Notes: generated by a model not told the origin, from the letters alone. A DNA stretch of 64,000 bases from Spirosoma sp. KUDC1026 (GCF_013375035.1 NZ_CP056032.1:5702001-5766000); one strand, 5' to 3'. Counted from the first letter of the stretch, positions 9,051 through 18,580 are shown. A program made the numbers and translations.

Positions 9051-10298
9051 ATGCAGACAGCCCTCCCCCGCACCCATAGCCTGCCCCCCAACCCGCACAC
9101 CATGCGTCCGGCGGATTCGCCAACGATTACCTCAATCACCTCAGTTCCCGTCTATGTCTACGCCATTGTCTTTGCGTCGCTCTGCGTGGTCTGGGGCCTG
9201 CTCTGGGACATTATGTGGCATATGAGCATCGGCCGGGATGGCCTGTTTGCCCCGCCCCACCTGGTTATCTACGTAGGCGCTGTTGTATCGGGCCTGTTTT
9301 CGGGTTACCAGATTCTTCGTTTGACGCTTCAGAAAAACAACCCCGAACGGGCCGGAGCGGTACGTTTCTGGGGGGTGTTCTACGCGCCACTGGGTGCTAT
9401 GTTCTGCGTCTGGGGGGCACTGGCCATGCTGACCTCGGCGCCGTTTGATGACTGGTGGCATAATACCTTTGGCCTCGATGTGCAGATACTGACCCCACCG
9501 CACACCATCCTGGCAGTTGGCATTATGGTGCTCCAGTTCGGGGCTATGGTTGGCGTACTGGCCCCGCAGAATCAGATTACCCAGGATTCGGAAAACCAGT
9601 CAACGAATAGAGTACTGAAGATACTGTTTGCCGTTGCGGCCGGACTGGTACTATGCACGCTGTTCACCCTGCTTGCCGAGACGCTTACCAAGAGCCGGTC
9701 GCATCAGTCAACCTACTACCTCTTTGCGGCCATCATCTTTCCGTTCTTTCTGCTGGCGGTTGGGCGAGCGTCGAAGCTGCGTTACCCGATTACAGTCATC
9801 ACGGCGATTTATATGCTCGCTATGTTGATTCCGAACTGGGTACTGCCTCTTTTTCCGGCTACACCCAGATTAGGGCCGATTATCAATCCAATCACCCACT
9901 ATCAGGCGTTTATGTTTCCCGTGGTCCTGGTTGTTCCAGGATTCTTCCTGGACAAGCTACTGCATCGATTCGACAACTCGGCAAATTCACGAAGGATCAA
10001 CGACTGGTGGCTGGCCGTGCTGGCTGGTGTCGTTTTTATGATTCCGTTACTCGCCGTCCAGTGGCCCTTCGGCGAATTTCTGCACACGTCGCCCAATGCC
10101 CGAAACTGGTTTTTCCTGAGCGAATCCTGGTCTTATTCCAACGATCCCGACTGGAAATACCGCTACGCTTTCGCGCCCTATCGTTTGCAGACTCCCGCTG
10201 GTTTTCTGATGGGCTTTGGTAAAGCCATTCTGCTCGCGATGGTGTCGGCGCGGGTAGGTTTGTTTTGGGGAAACTGGATGAAACGAGTACAGCGATGA
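9051..10298 (+). CDS. Uncharacterised polytopic membrane protein with duplicated WH-D-PPH motif
   Basis: 415 residues (ATG at 9051; an in-frame ATG at 9102, residue 18, is also possible). About nine or ten hydrophobic helices. Two copies of one motif are seen in the N-terminal half: near residue 50-75 WDIMWHMSIGRD followed by APPHLVIYVG, and near 128-155 DDWWHNTFGLD followed by TPPHTILAVG. Both have the pattern D-x-x-W-H-x3-G-x-D-x(4-5)-PPH, so the helices may hold a metal or heme site (inference). The next gene starts inside its stop codon (ATGA), so the two are translationally coupled and probably function together. No named family is recognised with confidence. Confidence 0.75.
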   Translation: MQTALPRTHSLPPNPHTMRPADSPTITSITSVPVYVYAIVFASLCVVWGLLWDIMWHMSIGRDGLFAPPHLVIYVGAVVSGLFSGYQILRLTLQKNNPERAGAVRFWGVFYAPLGAMFCVWGALAMLTSAPFDDWWHNTFGLDVQILTPPHTILAVGIMVLQFGAMVGVLAPQNQITQDSENQSTNRVLKILFAVAAGLVLCTLFTLLAETLTKSRSHQSTYYLFAAIIFPFFLLAVGRASKLRYPITVITAIYMLAMLIPNWVLPLFPATPRLGPIINPITHYQAFMFPVVLVVPGFFLDKLLHRFDNSANSRRINDWWLAVLAGVVFMIPLLAVQWPFGEFLHTSPNARNWFFLSESWSYSNDPDWKYRYAFAPYRLQTPAGFLMGFGKAILLAMVSARVGLFWGNWMKRVQR

Positions 10299-11983
10299 AA
10301 CACTATTTCGATCAGGTATTCAGCATGATTAGGCAGCCTGGCACGCTCCTTCTTACATTTCTTCTGCTAAGCAACTCGCTGGTTTTTGCCCATGTTGGCA
10401 GTGCTGGCGTTATCGTGCAGAAAAAGGCGGGGCCGTACCAACTGCTCGTTAGCGTCATGCCGCCCGACGTAGTACCTGGTACAGCTACCGTAACGGTTTT
10501 TGTTGAACAGGGGCGCGTTAGTTCCATTCAGGCCCGCCCGATCTACTTCAACTCCGGCGAAGAAGGAGCGCCTACCCATGACGTATTAACGGCTCTGGGC
10601 GGCAACCGCTACGAAGGCGTTGTCTGGCTCATGGACTCCGGCTCGTCCAGCGTTCAGTTAGCCATTGACGGCCCTGATGGAAAAGCGCAGGTCGTTGTTC
10701 CGCTGATGTCGGTAGCCACGGCGCAGCGTGATATGCCGGTCGGAACGGGTTTCATATTGGCTGCATTAGGTCTGCTCCTGGTTATCATGATGATTACGAT
10801 CATCGGAGCCAGTAATGCCGATGGCATCGTTCCGCCAGGGCAGCAATTGCCCAAAACGTTCCGACGCCGACGGCTGGTTGGTATGAGTATCGGAACGGTT
10901 GTGCTGGCGTTGATGCTGACGGGCTGGCGTTCGTGGTGGGTTAGATCCGCCGAAAACTACCGGACTGAGCAGCTCTATCAACCCATGCCGATTCAAACGT
11001 CAGTCAGAGGTATTGGTCCGCAGCGGCAGCTGACGATTCAGTTCGATACCACTGGCTTTGCGCATAACTGGCAGAAACGGCGGGCGGTCAGCTACGTATT
11101 GCCTGACCACGGCAAGCTAATGCACGCGTTTCTTGTCCGAATGCCAGCCCTCGACGCCTTCGCTCATCTCCACCCCAACCGGCGCGATACGCTGAATTAC
11201 GACGCGACGCTTCCTGCTTTGCCGGGTGGCAAGTATTTGCTATATGCCGATGTCGTGTATCGCAGCGGTTACGCCGAAACCCTGACTGATACGCTTATTA
11301 TTCCCGCGTCCACCGCGACGGCTCTCGCTACGTCGAAGCCATCCGATCCGGACGATAGCTGGCTCGTAGCCGAACCAATGGGCGTCAAAGCCAATGCAGT
11401 GAATGTACCGCATCTGGACAATGACATGGTGGTTTGTGGCAAACCCAGTGCCAGCGTAACGCTAGCTGACGGCTCGACCATGCTCTGGACTGATAAACCC
11501 AGTAAAGTTCTGGAGTCGGGGAAATTGTACACGCTGAAATTTGCCGTGGCGGATGCGCAGGGAAAAGCGGCTCCGCTGGAACCGTATCTCGGCATGGGTG
11601 GTCACGCGGCTATTCTCCGCTCGGACGGCTCGGTTTATATCCACCTGCACCCCGTTGGGACGTACTCGATGGCAGCCGAAGGCTCGCTTACCAGCCGCAT
11701 TGCCGACACCAGCCGAACGTTTCATTATCCCAACGCCAGCCGATTCCGGGATAGCATTGACACCTACGTAGCGCGGCTTAAAACACTGCCGGAGGCCGAG
11801 AAAAACAAGCTTCTAATGGCCAGTATGCCCGAGATGAACCACACTATGGCAGTCAACAACATGGTGCAGTTTCCCTACGCGTTTCCCAAAGCCGGCCATT
11901 ACCGCATCTGGGTCCAGGTGAAACGTAACGGGCAGGTGCTGACGGGCGTTTTCGATACACAGGTTGACGATCCGTTGATGTAA
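10295..11983 (+). CDS. Uncharacterised membrane-anchored protein with two HLHP motifs
   Basis: 562 residues from the ATG at 10295, chosen because it overlaps the upstream stop as ATGA; an earlier in-frame GTG/ATG lies inside the upstream gene. Order: signal or anchor helix (LLLTFLLLSNSLVFA), a beta domain of about 130 residues resembling exported FixH/YtkA-like sandwiches, two hydrophobic helices (GFILAALGLLLVIMMITII and VGMSIGTVVLALMLTGW), then a large extracytoplasmic part with two similar modules, HAFLVRMPALDAFAHLHP and GHAAILRSDGSVYIHLHP. The C-terminus again looks like a FixH/YtkA-type sandwich (FPYAFPKAGHYRIWVQV). The repeated His motifs suggest copper or other metal handling. Family relations are my inference. 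Confidence 0.7.
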   Translation: MKHYFDQVFSMIRQPGTLLLTFLLLSNSLVFAHVGSAGVIVQKKAGPYQLLVSVMPPDVVPGTATVTVFVEQGRVSSIQARPIYFNSGEEGAPTHDVLTALGGNRYEGVVWLMDSGSSSVQLAIDGPDGKAQVVVPLMSVATAQRDMPVGTGFILAALGLLLVIMMITIIGASNADGIVPPGQQLPKTFRRRRLVGMSIGTVVLALMLTGWRSWWVRSAENYRTEQLYQPMPIQTSVRGIGPQRQLTIQFDTTGFAHNWQKRRAVSYVLPDHGKLMHAFLVRMPALDAFAHLHPNRRDTLNYDATLPALPGGKYLLYADVVYRSGYAETLTDTLIIPASTATALATSKPSDPDDSWLVAEPMGVKANAVNVPHLDNDMVVCGKPSASVTLADGSTMLWTDKPSKVLESGKLYTLKFAVADAQGKAAPLEPYLGMGGHAAILRSDGSVYIHLHPVGTYSMAAEGSLTSRIADTSRTFHYPNASRFRDSIDTYVARLKTLPEAEKNKLLMASMPEMNHTMAVNNMVQFPYAFPKAGHYRIWVQVKRNGQVLTGVFDTQVDDPLM

Positions 11984-12201
11984 ATAATCCGGCAGAACCA
12001 ACGCCAACTCCGGTAGATTTGATTGCGCACAGTAGCAAAAAACATGGTCCGAAGTCTTAACGCTACCAACCGAATAGAGAGAAATCGAAACGTTACCAAC
12101 ATTCCACCAAACCCGCCTGATCAGTAGAATAAGGCTTCTTTTTAATTTATCGTACTGCAACCGGGCCTTTCTGTAATCCAAACAGCCCGCCGATTCTCTT
12201 C

Positions 12202-13152
12202 ATGACTACACGCTTCTCCCGTCGGCAGGCGCTGACTGCTTTAGGTTCCTTACTGGGTGCTTCAGCCATTTCTACCTTACCCGCATCAACCGTTGCCGCT
12301 GCTCCGACAGCACCCGCGCCGTTCACGCTCTGCCTGAACATGAGTACTATCCGGGGGCACAAACTCGGTTTGGTGAAGGAACTGGAGACAGCCGCCAAAG
12401 CGGGTTTCCCGGCCGTCGAGATCTGGATTGATTCGTTGCAGGAATACCTGAAAAACGGCGGCACAACGGCGGAACTGAAAAAACGGCTGACCGATCTGAA
12501 CGTTCGGGTAGAGAACGCCATCGGCTTTGCCCCTTGGATTGTGGAGGATGACAGTGCCCGTCGGAAAGGCGTCGATCAGCTCAGGCAGGAAATGGAGCTA
12601 CTGGCGCAGATTGGTTGTAAACGTATTGCAACGCCCCCCATTGGCGCCCAAGCCCCTGATGCGTCCATTGTCGAGTTGCCAAAAGTGGCCGAACGCTATC
12701 GCCAGATTCTGGAACTAAGCGATCAGACGGGCGTTGTGCCGCAGCTTGAACTCTGGGGTTTTTCCAAAAACCTGAACAAGCTGAGCGAGGTCATGTACGT
12801 AGCCATCGAAAGCGGCCACCCCTCCGCCCGGCTTCTGCTCGATGTGTATCACCTCTATAAAGGCGGCTCCAGCCTGGCGAGTCTGCCGCTGGTGGGCAAA
12901 CCCGCCATTGAGATTTTCCACGTTAACGATTATCTCGCCAACATGCCCCGACAAACCATTACCGATGCAGATCGGGTCTTTCCGGGCGATGGAGTTGCGC
13001 CTATCAAGGATATTCTGAAGCAGATCAAACGTACCGATCGGCCCGTCATTCTTTCGCTGGAAGTGTTCAACAAAACGTATTACGCGCAGGACGCTCAGAC
13101 GATTGCAAACACGGCCATTACAAAGATGAAGGCAATGATCGCCGGCGTTTAA
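12202..13152 (+). CDS. Tat-exported sugar phosphate isomerase/epimerase-like TIM barrel
   Basis: 316 residues of the AP endonuclease 2 / xylose isomerase-like TIM-barrel superfamily. The N-terminus SRRQALTALGSLLGASAIS is a Tat signal with cleavage after about residue 32. Typical features are the opening strand FTLCLNMSTIRGHKLGLVKELETAAKAGFPAVEIW (seen across about 37-71), the metal-ligand Glu in PQLELWGFS, the LLLDVYHLYKGG strand, HVNDY and the final Glu in ILSLEVFN. Such exported Bacteroidota proteins act on sugars or polyols in the periplasm, but the substrate is unknown. It stands alone: 218 bp after the membrane pair and convergent with the next gene (stop codons 2 bp apart). Confidence 0.85.
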   Translation: MTTRFSRRQALTALGSLLGASAISTLPASTVAAAPTAPAPFTLCLNMSTIRGHKLGLVKELETAAKAGFPAVEIWIDSLQEYLKNGGTTAELKKRLTDLNVRVENAIGFAPWIVEDDSARRKGVDQLRQEMELLAQIGCKRIATPPIGAQAPDASIVELPKVAERYRQILELSDQTGVVPQLELWGFSKNLNKLSEVMYVAIESGHPSARLLLDVYHLYKGGSSLASLPLVGKPAIEIFHVNDYLANMPRQTITDADRVFPGDGVAPIKDILKQIKRTDRPVILSLEVFNKTYYAQDAQTIANTAITKMKAMIAGV

Positions 13153-13153
13153 G

Positions 13154-14287
13154 CTATTCCTTATCCGCCTGCCGGTCGGCCCGGATTTCGGGGATGGTGT
13201 CGGGATCGATCAGGCCAAGAGTTGCCGCGTGTTCGGCCGCTTCAACCGTATCGGCCACCAGCAGCATAGGTACGTCGAAGGCACTGGTCGTTTGGATCAA
13301 CTCCCGCACGGCTTCGTCGCGCCGGTCTTCGGTCGATACGTCGCGGATATAAATGGCTTTGATGCGACCGGGGTTGTCGCGCACGACCTGCGCGTAAATT
13401 TCTGGATCCTGCTGCCCACTATCGCCAATGAGCACGAAGGGCAGCTGCGGGTTCACGTCCAGCACTTTCCGGATCATTGCCAGCTTGTGCGTATGATGCG
13501 ACTGCGACGAAAGCAGCGACGGATCAAAACCCAGATCGCGCAGCAAAATAGGTCCTTTCGGAATACCCTGAATCCGGAAAAAATCGATCAGCAGATCGTA
13601 CAGATTCCATGGGCTGCTCGACACGAAATACAGTGGGTTGAACAACGTAGTGACCGGTCCGCTCTGCAACGCCCGATAGAAAGCCGCTACGCCCGCAAAA
13701 GGCAACCGGGTGTACGCATTTCCCAGGAACGTCAGCCGGGCCGTTTGCAGCAGACTTGTTGCCCCCGTTACCAGCACCGTGTCGTCAATATCCGAGATGA
13801 TACCAAACTGACTGTAGGTTGGCGAGACCATCAGGTGGCCGTCTTTAAAAACAGGCTCGCCAGTTGTCGGCTGGGTTATACCCTCCAGCGAGTACCGCAC
13901 TGGAAACCAGGCCCGGCCGGGCGGCAGGTCATTGGGCGGGTTGATGGTTACCTCAAAATAGCCTTCTTCATCAGTTACCGTCGTGTGCGACTGGTCAAAT
14001 GCCTCGACTCGAACCGTAACACCAGGTACTTCGTCACTCTCGAACCGCTGGTACGTTGCCAATAGATTCTGCCAGAACGTATCGTTATCGGAAGGCGTAC
14101 TCAGATCCCGTTCGCGCAGCACCCGGCCTTTAAGCCAGACAGCTGTGGGGCTACCAAATCCGCGGTAATAGACAATTCGATACGGTTTGTTTTTATCAAG
14201 TCGGCCAAATAATCTGTTCTTAAGCCGATCAAACTGCTGTTCGGCCTCCGCCGATGTGTTAACCAAAAAATCCTTCCAGGTAGTCAT
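13154..14287 (-). CDS. App1-type phosphatase (DUF2183 domain)
   Basis: 377 residues. The catalytic domain in the second half has the HAD-like motif SDIDDTV (DxDxT) near residue 165, and FVSSSPWNLYDLLIDFF followed by GPILLRDLG, which are the hallmarks of the App1/DUF2183 family related to lipin-type phosphatidate phosphatases; FVLIGDSGQQDPEIYAQV carries the last acidic motif. Yeast App1 is a phosphatidate phosphatase; the bacterial members are mostly untested. The N-terminal about 140 residues include a beta-sandwich-like part. No signal peptide, so cytoplasmic or membrane-peripheral. Divergent from ridA. Confidence 0.88.
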   Translation of the reverse strand: MTTWKDFLVNTSAEAEQQFDRLKNRLFGRLDKNKPYRIVYYRGFGSPTAVWLKGRVLRERDLSTPSDNDTFWQNLLATYQRFESDEVPGVTVRVEAFDQSHTTVTDEEGYFEVTINPPNDLPPGRAWFPVRYSLEGITQPTTGEPVFKDGHLMVSPTYSQFGIISDIDDTVLVTGATSLLQTARLTFLGNAYTRLPFAGVAAFYRALQSGPVTTLFNPLYFVSSSPWNLYDLLIDFFRIQGIPKGPILLRDLGFDPSLLSSQSHHTHKLAMIRKVLDVNPQLPFVLIGDSGQQDPEIYAQVVRDNPGRIKAIYIRDVSTEDRRDEAVRELIQTTSAFDVPMLLVADTVEAAEHAATLGLIDPDTIPEIRADRQADKE

Positions 14288-14475
14288 ATAACTCCGTTTT
14301 CTGCCGATTAACGACCTTTTTAACCCCGACTGCTTTCTGCCTCACTCCTGGCTGAATCGGGACATTTGAACCGCTGTAGGTTTGTTGGACCGCCGAAGCG
14401 GTGGTAACTTGCGGGCACAATTTTCAGTCAGCCGGTTCGAGCACGTTCCTGCTGATTGACTCACCAAAAGAAGCA

Positions 14476-14856
14476 ATGAGCAAGCAAATTGTTTTTACCG
14501 AAAAAGCCCCCGCGGCTATCGGGCCATATAGTCAGGCCGTTAAAGTAACTATCGCTTCGCCAGCGAGCATGTTGTTCGTATCGGGTCAGATTGCGCTGGA
14601 TGCAGCGGCTACGGGCAACATTCAGGCCGAGACGCAGCAGGTGATGGAAAACATCGGCGAAATTCTGAAGGCAGCCGGTCTGAACTATTCAAACATCGTG
14701 AAGGCCAGCATTTTCGTGAAAGACATGAATAACTTCGCAGCCATCAACGAAGTATACGGTCGTTTCTTCCTGTCGGAGCCACCCGCCCGCGAAACGGTCG
14801 AAGTCGCCCGTCTCCCCAAAGACGTCAATGTTGAAATTTCTGTAATAGCGATCTAA
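14476..14856 (+). CDS. ridA: RidA family reactive enamine/imine deaminase
   Basis: 126 residues, the normal length for RidA/YjgF/UK114, which forms a trimer and hydrolyses reactive 2-aminoacrylate-type enamines made by PLP enzymes. The ATG at 14476 gives the family start (KAPAAIGPYSQAVK); the 25-residue upstream extension is not conserved. Visible hallmarks: GPYSQAV, LFVSGQIALD, NIGEILKAAGLNYSNIVKASIFVKDM and the C-terminal PARETVEVARLPKDVNVEI with the conserved Arg. Upstream of gltX and separated from it by repeat element B, which starts within the stop codon. Confidence 0.95.
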   Translation: MSKQIVFTEKAPAAIGPYSQAVKVTIASPASMLFVSGQIALDAAATGNIQAETQQVMENIGEILKAAGLNYSNIVKASIFVKDMNNFAAINEVYGRFFLSEPPARETVEVARLPKDVNVEISVIAI

Positions 14857-14930
14857 AGAGTGAAAGAGCGAAAGAATGAAAGAGTGATTGTTTATCGCAT
14901 TCACTCATTCGCTCATTCGCTCATTCGCCA
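14855..14930. repeat. AAAGAGYG-type hairpin element B (ridA-gltX spacer)
   Basis: Left arm of four 8-bp units (AAAGAGTG, AAAGAGCG, AAAGAATG, AAAGAGTG) starting in the ridA stop codon. Right arm of CACTCATT, CGCTCATT, CGCTCATT and a partial unit, ending nine bases before the gltX ATG at 14939. Arms are imperfectly complementary (AAAGAG against CTCATT gives one mismatch per unit). Confidence 0.85.
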
Positions 14931-14938
14931 TTATTCTT

Positions 14939-16480
14939 ATGTCCCAACCTGTTCGTGTCCGGTTTGCGCCTAGTCCAACCGGGCCGCTGCACATTGGCGG
15001 AGTACGTACCGCCCTATACAATTACCTGTTCGCCCGGAAGATGGGTGGTCAGATGCTGCTACGTATTGAAGATACGGATCAGAACCGCTTCGTGCCCGGT
15101 GCCGAAGATTATATCCTGGAAGCCCTGAAATGGGTGGGCATTACCATCGACGAAGGACAGGGAACCGGTGGCCCCCATGCGCCGTACCGCCAGTCCGAAC
15201 GTAAAGACATTTACCGTCAGGAAGCTGAGCGGCTCGTGTCGGAAGGGAAAGCCTATTACGCCTTCGATACGGCCGAGGAACTGGATGCCATGCGGAAGCG
15301 GCTTGAAGAAGCGAATGCGCCCGCTGCGCAGTATAACTCCATTACGCGGATGCAGATGCGCAACTCACTGACGATGTCATCAGAGGACGTAAAAGCGCGC
15401 ATGGATGCCGGTGATCCCTACGTTATCCGCCTGAAAACGCCCCGCAAGGAAGAAGTTCGGCTGAACGACCTTATTCGCGGTTGGGTGAATGTGCATTCAT
15501 CAGCCATTGACGACAAGGTCCTGCTCAAATCAGACGGGTTGCCTACGTATCACCTGGCCAACATTGTGGACGACCACCTGATGGGCATTACCCATGTAAT
15601 TCGGGGCGAAGAATGGTTACCGTCGGCCCCCTTGCACGTACTGCTATATCGCTACCTGGGTTGGGAAGATACCATGCCGCAGTTTGCTCACCTGCCCCTG
15701 TTGTTAAAGCCAGAAGGCAACGGTAAACTTAGCAAACGCGACGCCGATCTGGGCGGTTTCCCAGTGTTTCCGCTGGAGTGGAAAGATCCCTTTACGGGCA
15801 ACGTAGCACGCGGCTTCCGCGAGGACGGTTACCTACCCGAAGCTACGGTTAATTTCCTGGCTTTGCTGGGCTGGAACCCCGGTACTGAACAGGAGTTATT
15901 CACGATGGACGAACTGATCGCCAGTTTCGACATCAGCCAGGTGCACAAAGCTGGTGCGCGCTTTGATATTCAGAAAGCACAGTGGTTCAACCACCAGTAT
16001 ATCCGTGAACAGCCGGATGCTACGTTAGCGCCCGCCGTTCAGCAGCAGGCCGAAGCCGCAGGGTTTGCCTGCTCGCTGGAGAAAGCCGAGAAAATTACCG
16101 CCCTGCTGAAAGGACGTGTCAACTTCGCCCACGAAATTTTCGGCGAAGCGGCTACCATCTTCTACGCCCCAACGGCCTACGATGAAACCGTAGTAGCCGC
16201 CAAGTGGAATGCAGATGCCGTTAAAGCCGTCACTGCTTTCCACGATGCCCTACAATCGTTTGAGGATAGCTTTATAGCCGATGACATTAAACATCTATTG
16301 TCGGATACGATGCAGCAGGCGGGTATCAAACAAGGCAAAATCATGCAGGCCCTGCGTGTAGCCCTGACGGGGCTTGGTGCAGGGCCAGACCTGATGCTAA
16401 CCATGGAAATCATTGGCAAAGACGAAACCATCAGTCGCTTGAATAAGGCACTCAATACGCTAAAAACGCCGACTAACTAG
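14939..16480 (+). CDS. gltX: Glutamate--tRNA ligase
   Basis: 513 residues. Class I aminoacyl-tRNA synthetase that charges tRNA-Glu with glutamate. The ATG at 14939 gives VRVRFAPSPTGPLHIGG near the N-terminus, containing the HIGH motif (HIGG); the KMSKS motif is GKLSKRD near residue 265. The anticodon-binding domain follows and ends in the expected helical region (GIKQGKIMQALRVALTG). In-frame upstream codons from 14888 only translate repeat element B and are rejected. Length and order of motifs are normal. Downstream a hairpin terminator (16509) separates it from the next gene. Confidence 0.97.
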   Translation: MSQPVRVRFAPSPTGPLHIGGVRTALYNYLFARKMGGQMLLRIEDTDQNRFVPGAEDYILEALKWVGITIDEGQGTGGPHAPYRQSERKDIYRQEAERLVSEGKAYYAFDTAEELDAMRKRLEEANAPAAQYNSITRMQMRNSLTMSSEDVKARMDAGDPYVIRLKTPRKEEVRLNDLIRGWVNVHSSAIDDKVLLKSDGLPTYHLANIVDDHLMGITHVIRGEEWLPSAPLHVLLYRYLGWEDTMPQFAHLPLLLKPEGNGKLSKRDADLGGFPVFPLEWKDPFTGNVARGFREDGYLPEATVNFLALLGWNPGTEQELFTMDELIASFDISQVHKAGARFDIQKAQWFNHQYIREQPDATLAPAVQQQAEAAGFACSLEKAEKITALLKGRVNFAHEIFGEAATIFYAPTAYDETVVAAKWNADAVKAVTAFHDALQSFEDSFIADDIKHLLSDTMQQAGIKQGKIMQALRVALTGLGAGPDLMLTMEIIGKDETISRLNKALNTLKTPTN

Positions 16481-16508
16481 AATTTTGACCGTTGACAAAA
16501 CGGACCAT

Positions 16509-16556
16509 TGCCCGACCTTTCCAAACGATTACTTTTGGCAGGTCGGGCATTTTTTT
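16509..16556 (+). terminator. Rho-independent terminator after gltX
   Basis: TGCCCGACCT (16509-16518) pairs with AGGTCGGGCA (16540-16549), with an inner CCAAA/TTTGG pairing, followed by a run of seven T. Confidence 0.85.
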
Positions 16557-16621
16557 CGAGCTTTCCGTAACTCATTCAGCCCAGCAGGGTTTTGAGTAAC
16601 AACAGTATTTGAACTACGACT

Positions 16622-16927
16622 ATGGCTAAGAAAAAAATAAACCCCGACGAAAACGAGAAACCCCGCGTCCATAAGGAACTCGAAGGCTTCGATATTCAGA
16701 TCAACTCGTTTGGCGAGATCACCACGAGTTTCGATATTGACAAGATCAACCAGTTTCTGAATAAGACGGTCGATGATAAAAAACTGCGGCACCGGACCGA
16801 CCTGAATTTAAAAGGTGATCCGGAACCCGACGACCAAACGGACAAAGAATCGGACGATGAACTGAACCTTGACGACGAGGACATCGACATGGACGAAACG
16901 CCAAAAAAAGCGCCAAAACGGCGCTGA
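16622..16927 (+). CDS. Small acidic hypothetical protein
   Basis: 101 residues, not recognised. A lysine-rich start ([13 protein letters not shown]) is followed by a short alpha/beta-looking section ([28 protein letters not shown]) and a strongly acidic tail rich in Asp/Glu ending in KKAPKRR. The composition suggests a soluble cytoplasmic protein that binds a basic partner or nucleic acid through its charged ends, but nothing direct supports this. It is 38 bp before the AIM24-family gene in the same direction, so probably cotranscribed. The coding character is supported by clean, non-repetitive sequence and a good ATG. Confidence 0.7.
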   Translation: MAKKKINPDENEKPRVHKELEGFDIQINSFGEITTSFDIDKINQFLNKTVDDKKLRHRTDLNLKGDPEPDDQTDKESDDELNLDDEDIDMDETPKKAPKRR

Positions 16928-16964
16928 TACGCATAAAATTACCCTTCCTCTAACCATTTTTACC

Positions 16965-17744
16965 ATGTACTCCCACGAGATCGATTACAAAATTATTGGT
17001 GAAGACATTCAGATTGTTGAGGTCGAACTAGACCCCAACGAGACCGTAGTTGCCGAAGCTGGTGCCATGCTCTACATGGAAGATGGCATCCAGTTTGAAA
17101 CCAAAATGGGCGACGGCTCCCAGCCCGATCAGGGGTTTATGGGTAAGATTTTCCAGGCGGGTTCCCGGCTGATTACAGGCGAGTCGCTCTTTATGACCCA
17201 CTTCACCAACCGGGGTTATGGCAAACGGAAGGTAGCGTTCTCAGCTCCCTACCCAGGCACGATCATGCCGATTAACCTGGCAAACGTGTACGGAAATACG
17301 CTGATCGTGCAGAAAGATGCGTTTCTGTGTGCGGCATTGGGTACTAAACTGAGCATTCAGTTTAACCAGCGGCTGGGATCCGGTTTCTTCGGGGGCGAAG
17401 GCTTCATCCTGCAGAAAGTACAGGGCGACGGCATGGCCTTTGTTCATGCTGGGGGCGTCGTGATTGAACGTACGCTCAACAACGAGATGCTACGTGTCGA
17501 TACAGGCTGCGTGGTCGGTTTTGAGCCTAGTATTAATTTTGATATTCAACGGGCTGGTGGCCTGCGCAGCATGGTATTTGGTGGCGAGGGTTTATTCCTT
17601 GCTACGTTGCGGGGCAGCGGTAAAGTCTGGATTCAGTCGATGCCGATCTCAAAACTGGTACAGCGGCTCTCGCCTACCGGTGGTCAGGCCCATAAAGAAG
17701 GAGGTTCGGTATTGGGTCAGCTAGGTAATCTCTTTGAGGATTAA
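16965..17744 (+). CDS. AIM24 / TIGR00266 family protein
   Basis: 259 residues. Family relationship is seen in the start [34 protein letters not shown] and the glycine-rich beta repeats with [24 protein letters not shown] and [19 protein letters not shown]. This is the double-stranded beta-helix family named after the yeast mitochondrial protein Aim24; bacterial function is not established. The ATG at 16965 is used because upstream in-frame codons (from 16869) overlap the previous gene and are unlike the family. No signal peptide. A strong terminator follows. Confidence 0.9.
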   Translation: MYSHEIDYKIIGEDIQIVEVELDPNETVVAEAGAMLYMEDGIQFETKMGDGSQPDQGFMGKIFQAGSRLITGESLFMTHFTNRGYGKRKVAFSAPYPGTIMPINLANVYGNTLIVQKDAFLCAALGTKLSIQFNQRLGSGFFGGEGFILQKVQGDGMAFVHAGGVVIERTLNNEMLRVDTGCVVGFEPSINFDIQRAGGLRSMVFGGEGLFLATLRGSGKVWIQSMPISKLVQRLSPTGGQAHKEGGSVLGQLGNLFED

Positions 17745-17765
17745 TCGATCATGATTTAATAATAA

Positions 17766-17800
17766 AGCCTGCCTAAATGATGAGTTTAGGGCGGGCTTTT
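17766..17800 (+). terminator. Rho-independent terminator
   Basis: AGCCTGCCTAAA (17766-17777) pairs with TTTAGGGCGGGCT (17784-17796) with one bulge, followed by a T run. It ends the AIM24-family transcript. Confidence 0.8.
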
Positions 17801-17833
17801 TCTTTTTCCACTCAGCACCTGTTCAACTAAATC

Positions 17834-18580
17834 ATGACAAAATTTCTTCTACCAGTAATCCTGTGTACAAGTCTCTTTTCTGTTAACGCTCAGGATTCTA
17901 CTTACACAAAAGCCCGGATTGGCGTTCGTATCTCGTCAGATATCAGTCTCTTGAACAACAAAAGCCTTGGTATCCTCCAGCAGCAGTTTCAGCAGACTGG
18001 CGTTGACGCATCTGGCATAGGGAATCGTTTTGTGACAACCGCTCTATCGCTTGTTAGAGACAGACAGAAAGTTCTGACTGAGAGTCGAATTTTGTACGTT
18101 AATTCGAATACTGTTGACCCCACAACCACGAATACTGACAAAAGCGTTGTTTTTTATGGCTTTGGCTTTGGCGGAACCCAGACGTTTAAACTAGCTGATA
18201 CCAAACGGTTTATGGTTGGCCCTACCGTAGGGGTCGATTTCATGTGGTACCGGCTCCGAATTCTACCCAAAGACCCTCAAAACCTAAATTTGTCAAACAT
18301 CATCGCCAATCCAACTTATTACAGTACGGTACGGCTACGACAAGGTTTCTACACCAATCTCACCGGTGCAATCAGCGCCGATTACAAAACGGGTTGGCTA
18401 AAAAGCTTCTATGATGATTTCAGGGTAGGTGCGCGCGTTGGTTATCAGCTTCCGCTGGTTCGTAGTAAAACGTGGCGTTACGGCGATGGTACTGTCAACG
18501 AGCTGGCTAGTTTTCGTTCGAATATGCTCTTTGTACAGATCGGCGTAACGTTAGTTTCGAAGGTAACCAATCGAAATTGA
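17834..18580 (+). CDS. Hypothetical exported protein, possible outer-membrane beta-barrel
   Basis: 248 residues with a signal peptide (MTKFLLPVILCTSLFSVNAQ). The mature part alternates polar and hydrophobic residues and has Gly/aromatic strands such as VVFYGFGFGGTQTFKL, FMVGPTVGVDFMWYRL and FRVGARVGYQLPLV, as expected for an eight- to ten-stranded outer-membrane barrel. No conserved family motif is recognised. It stands between two terminators, so it is probably its own transcription unit or pairs with the small gene after it. Confidence 0.65.
   Translation: MTKFLLPVILCTSLFSVNAQDSTYTKARIGVRISSDISLLNNKSLGILQQQFQQTGVDASGIGNRFVTTALSLVRDRQKVLTESRILYVNSNTVDPTTTNTDKSVVFYGFGFGGTQTFKLADTKRFMVGPTVGVDFMWYRLRILPKDPQNLNLSNIIANPTYYSTVRLRQGFYTNLTGAISADYKTGWLKSFYDDFRVGARVGYQLPLVRSKTWRYGDGTVNELASFRSNMLFVQIGVTLVSKVTNRN

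Noticed and set aside
13229..14065. 278-codon frame on the plus strand
   Set aside because: Antisense to the App1-type phosphatase, which has DxDxT and other motifs; the product is Arg/Gln-rich noise.
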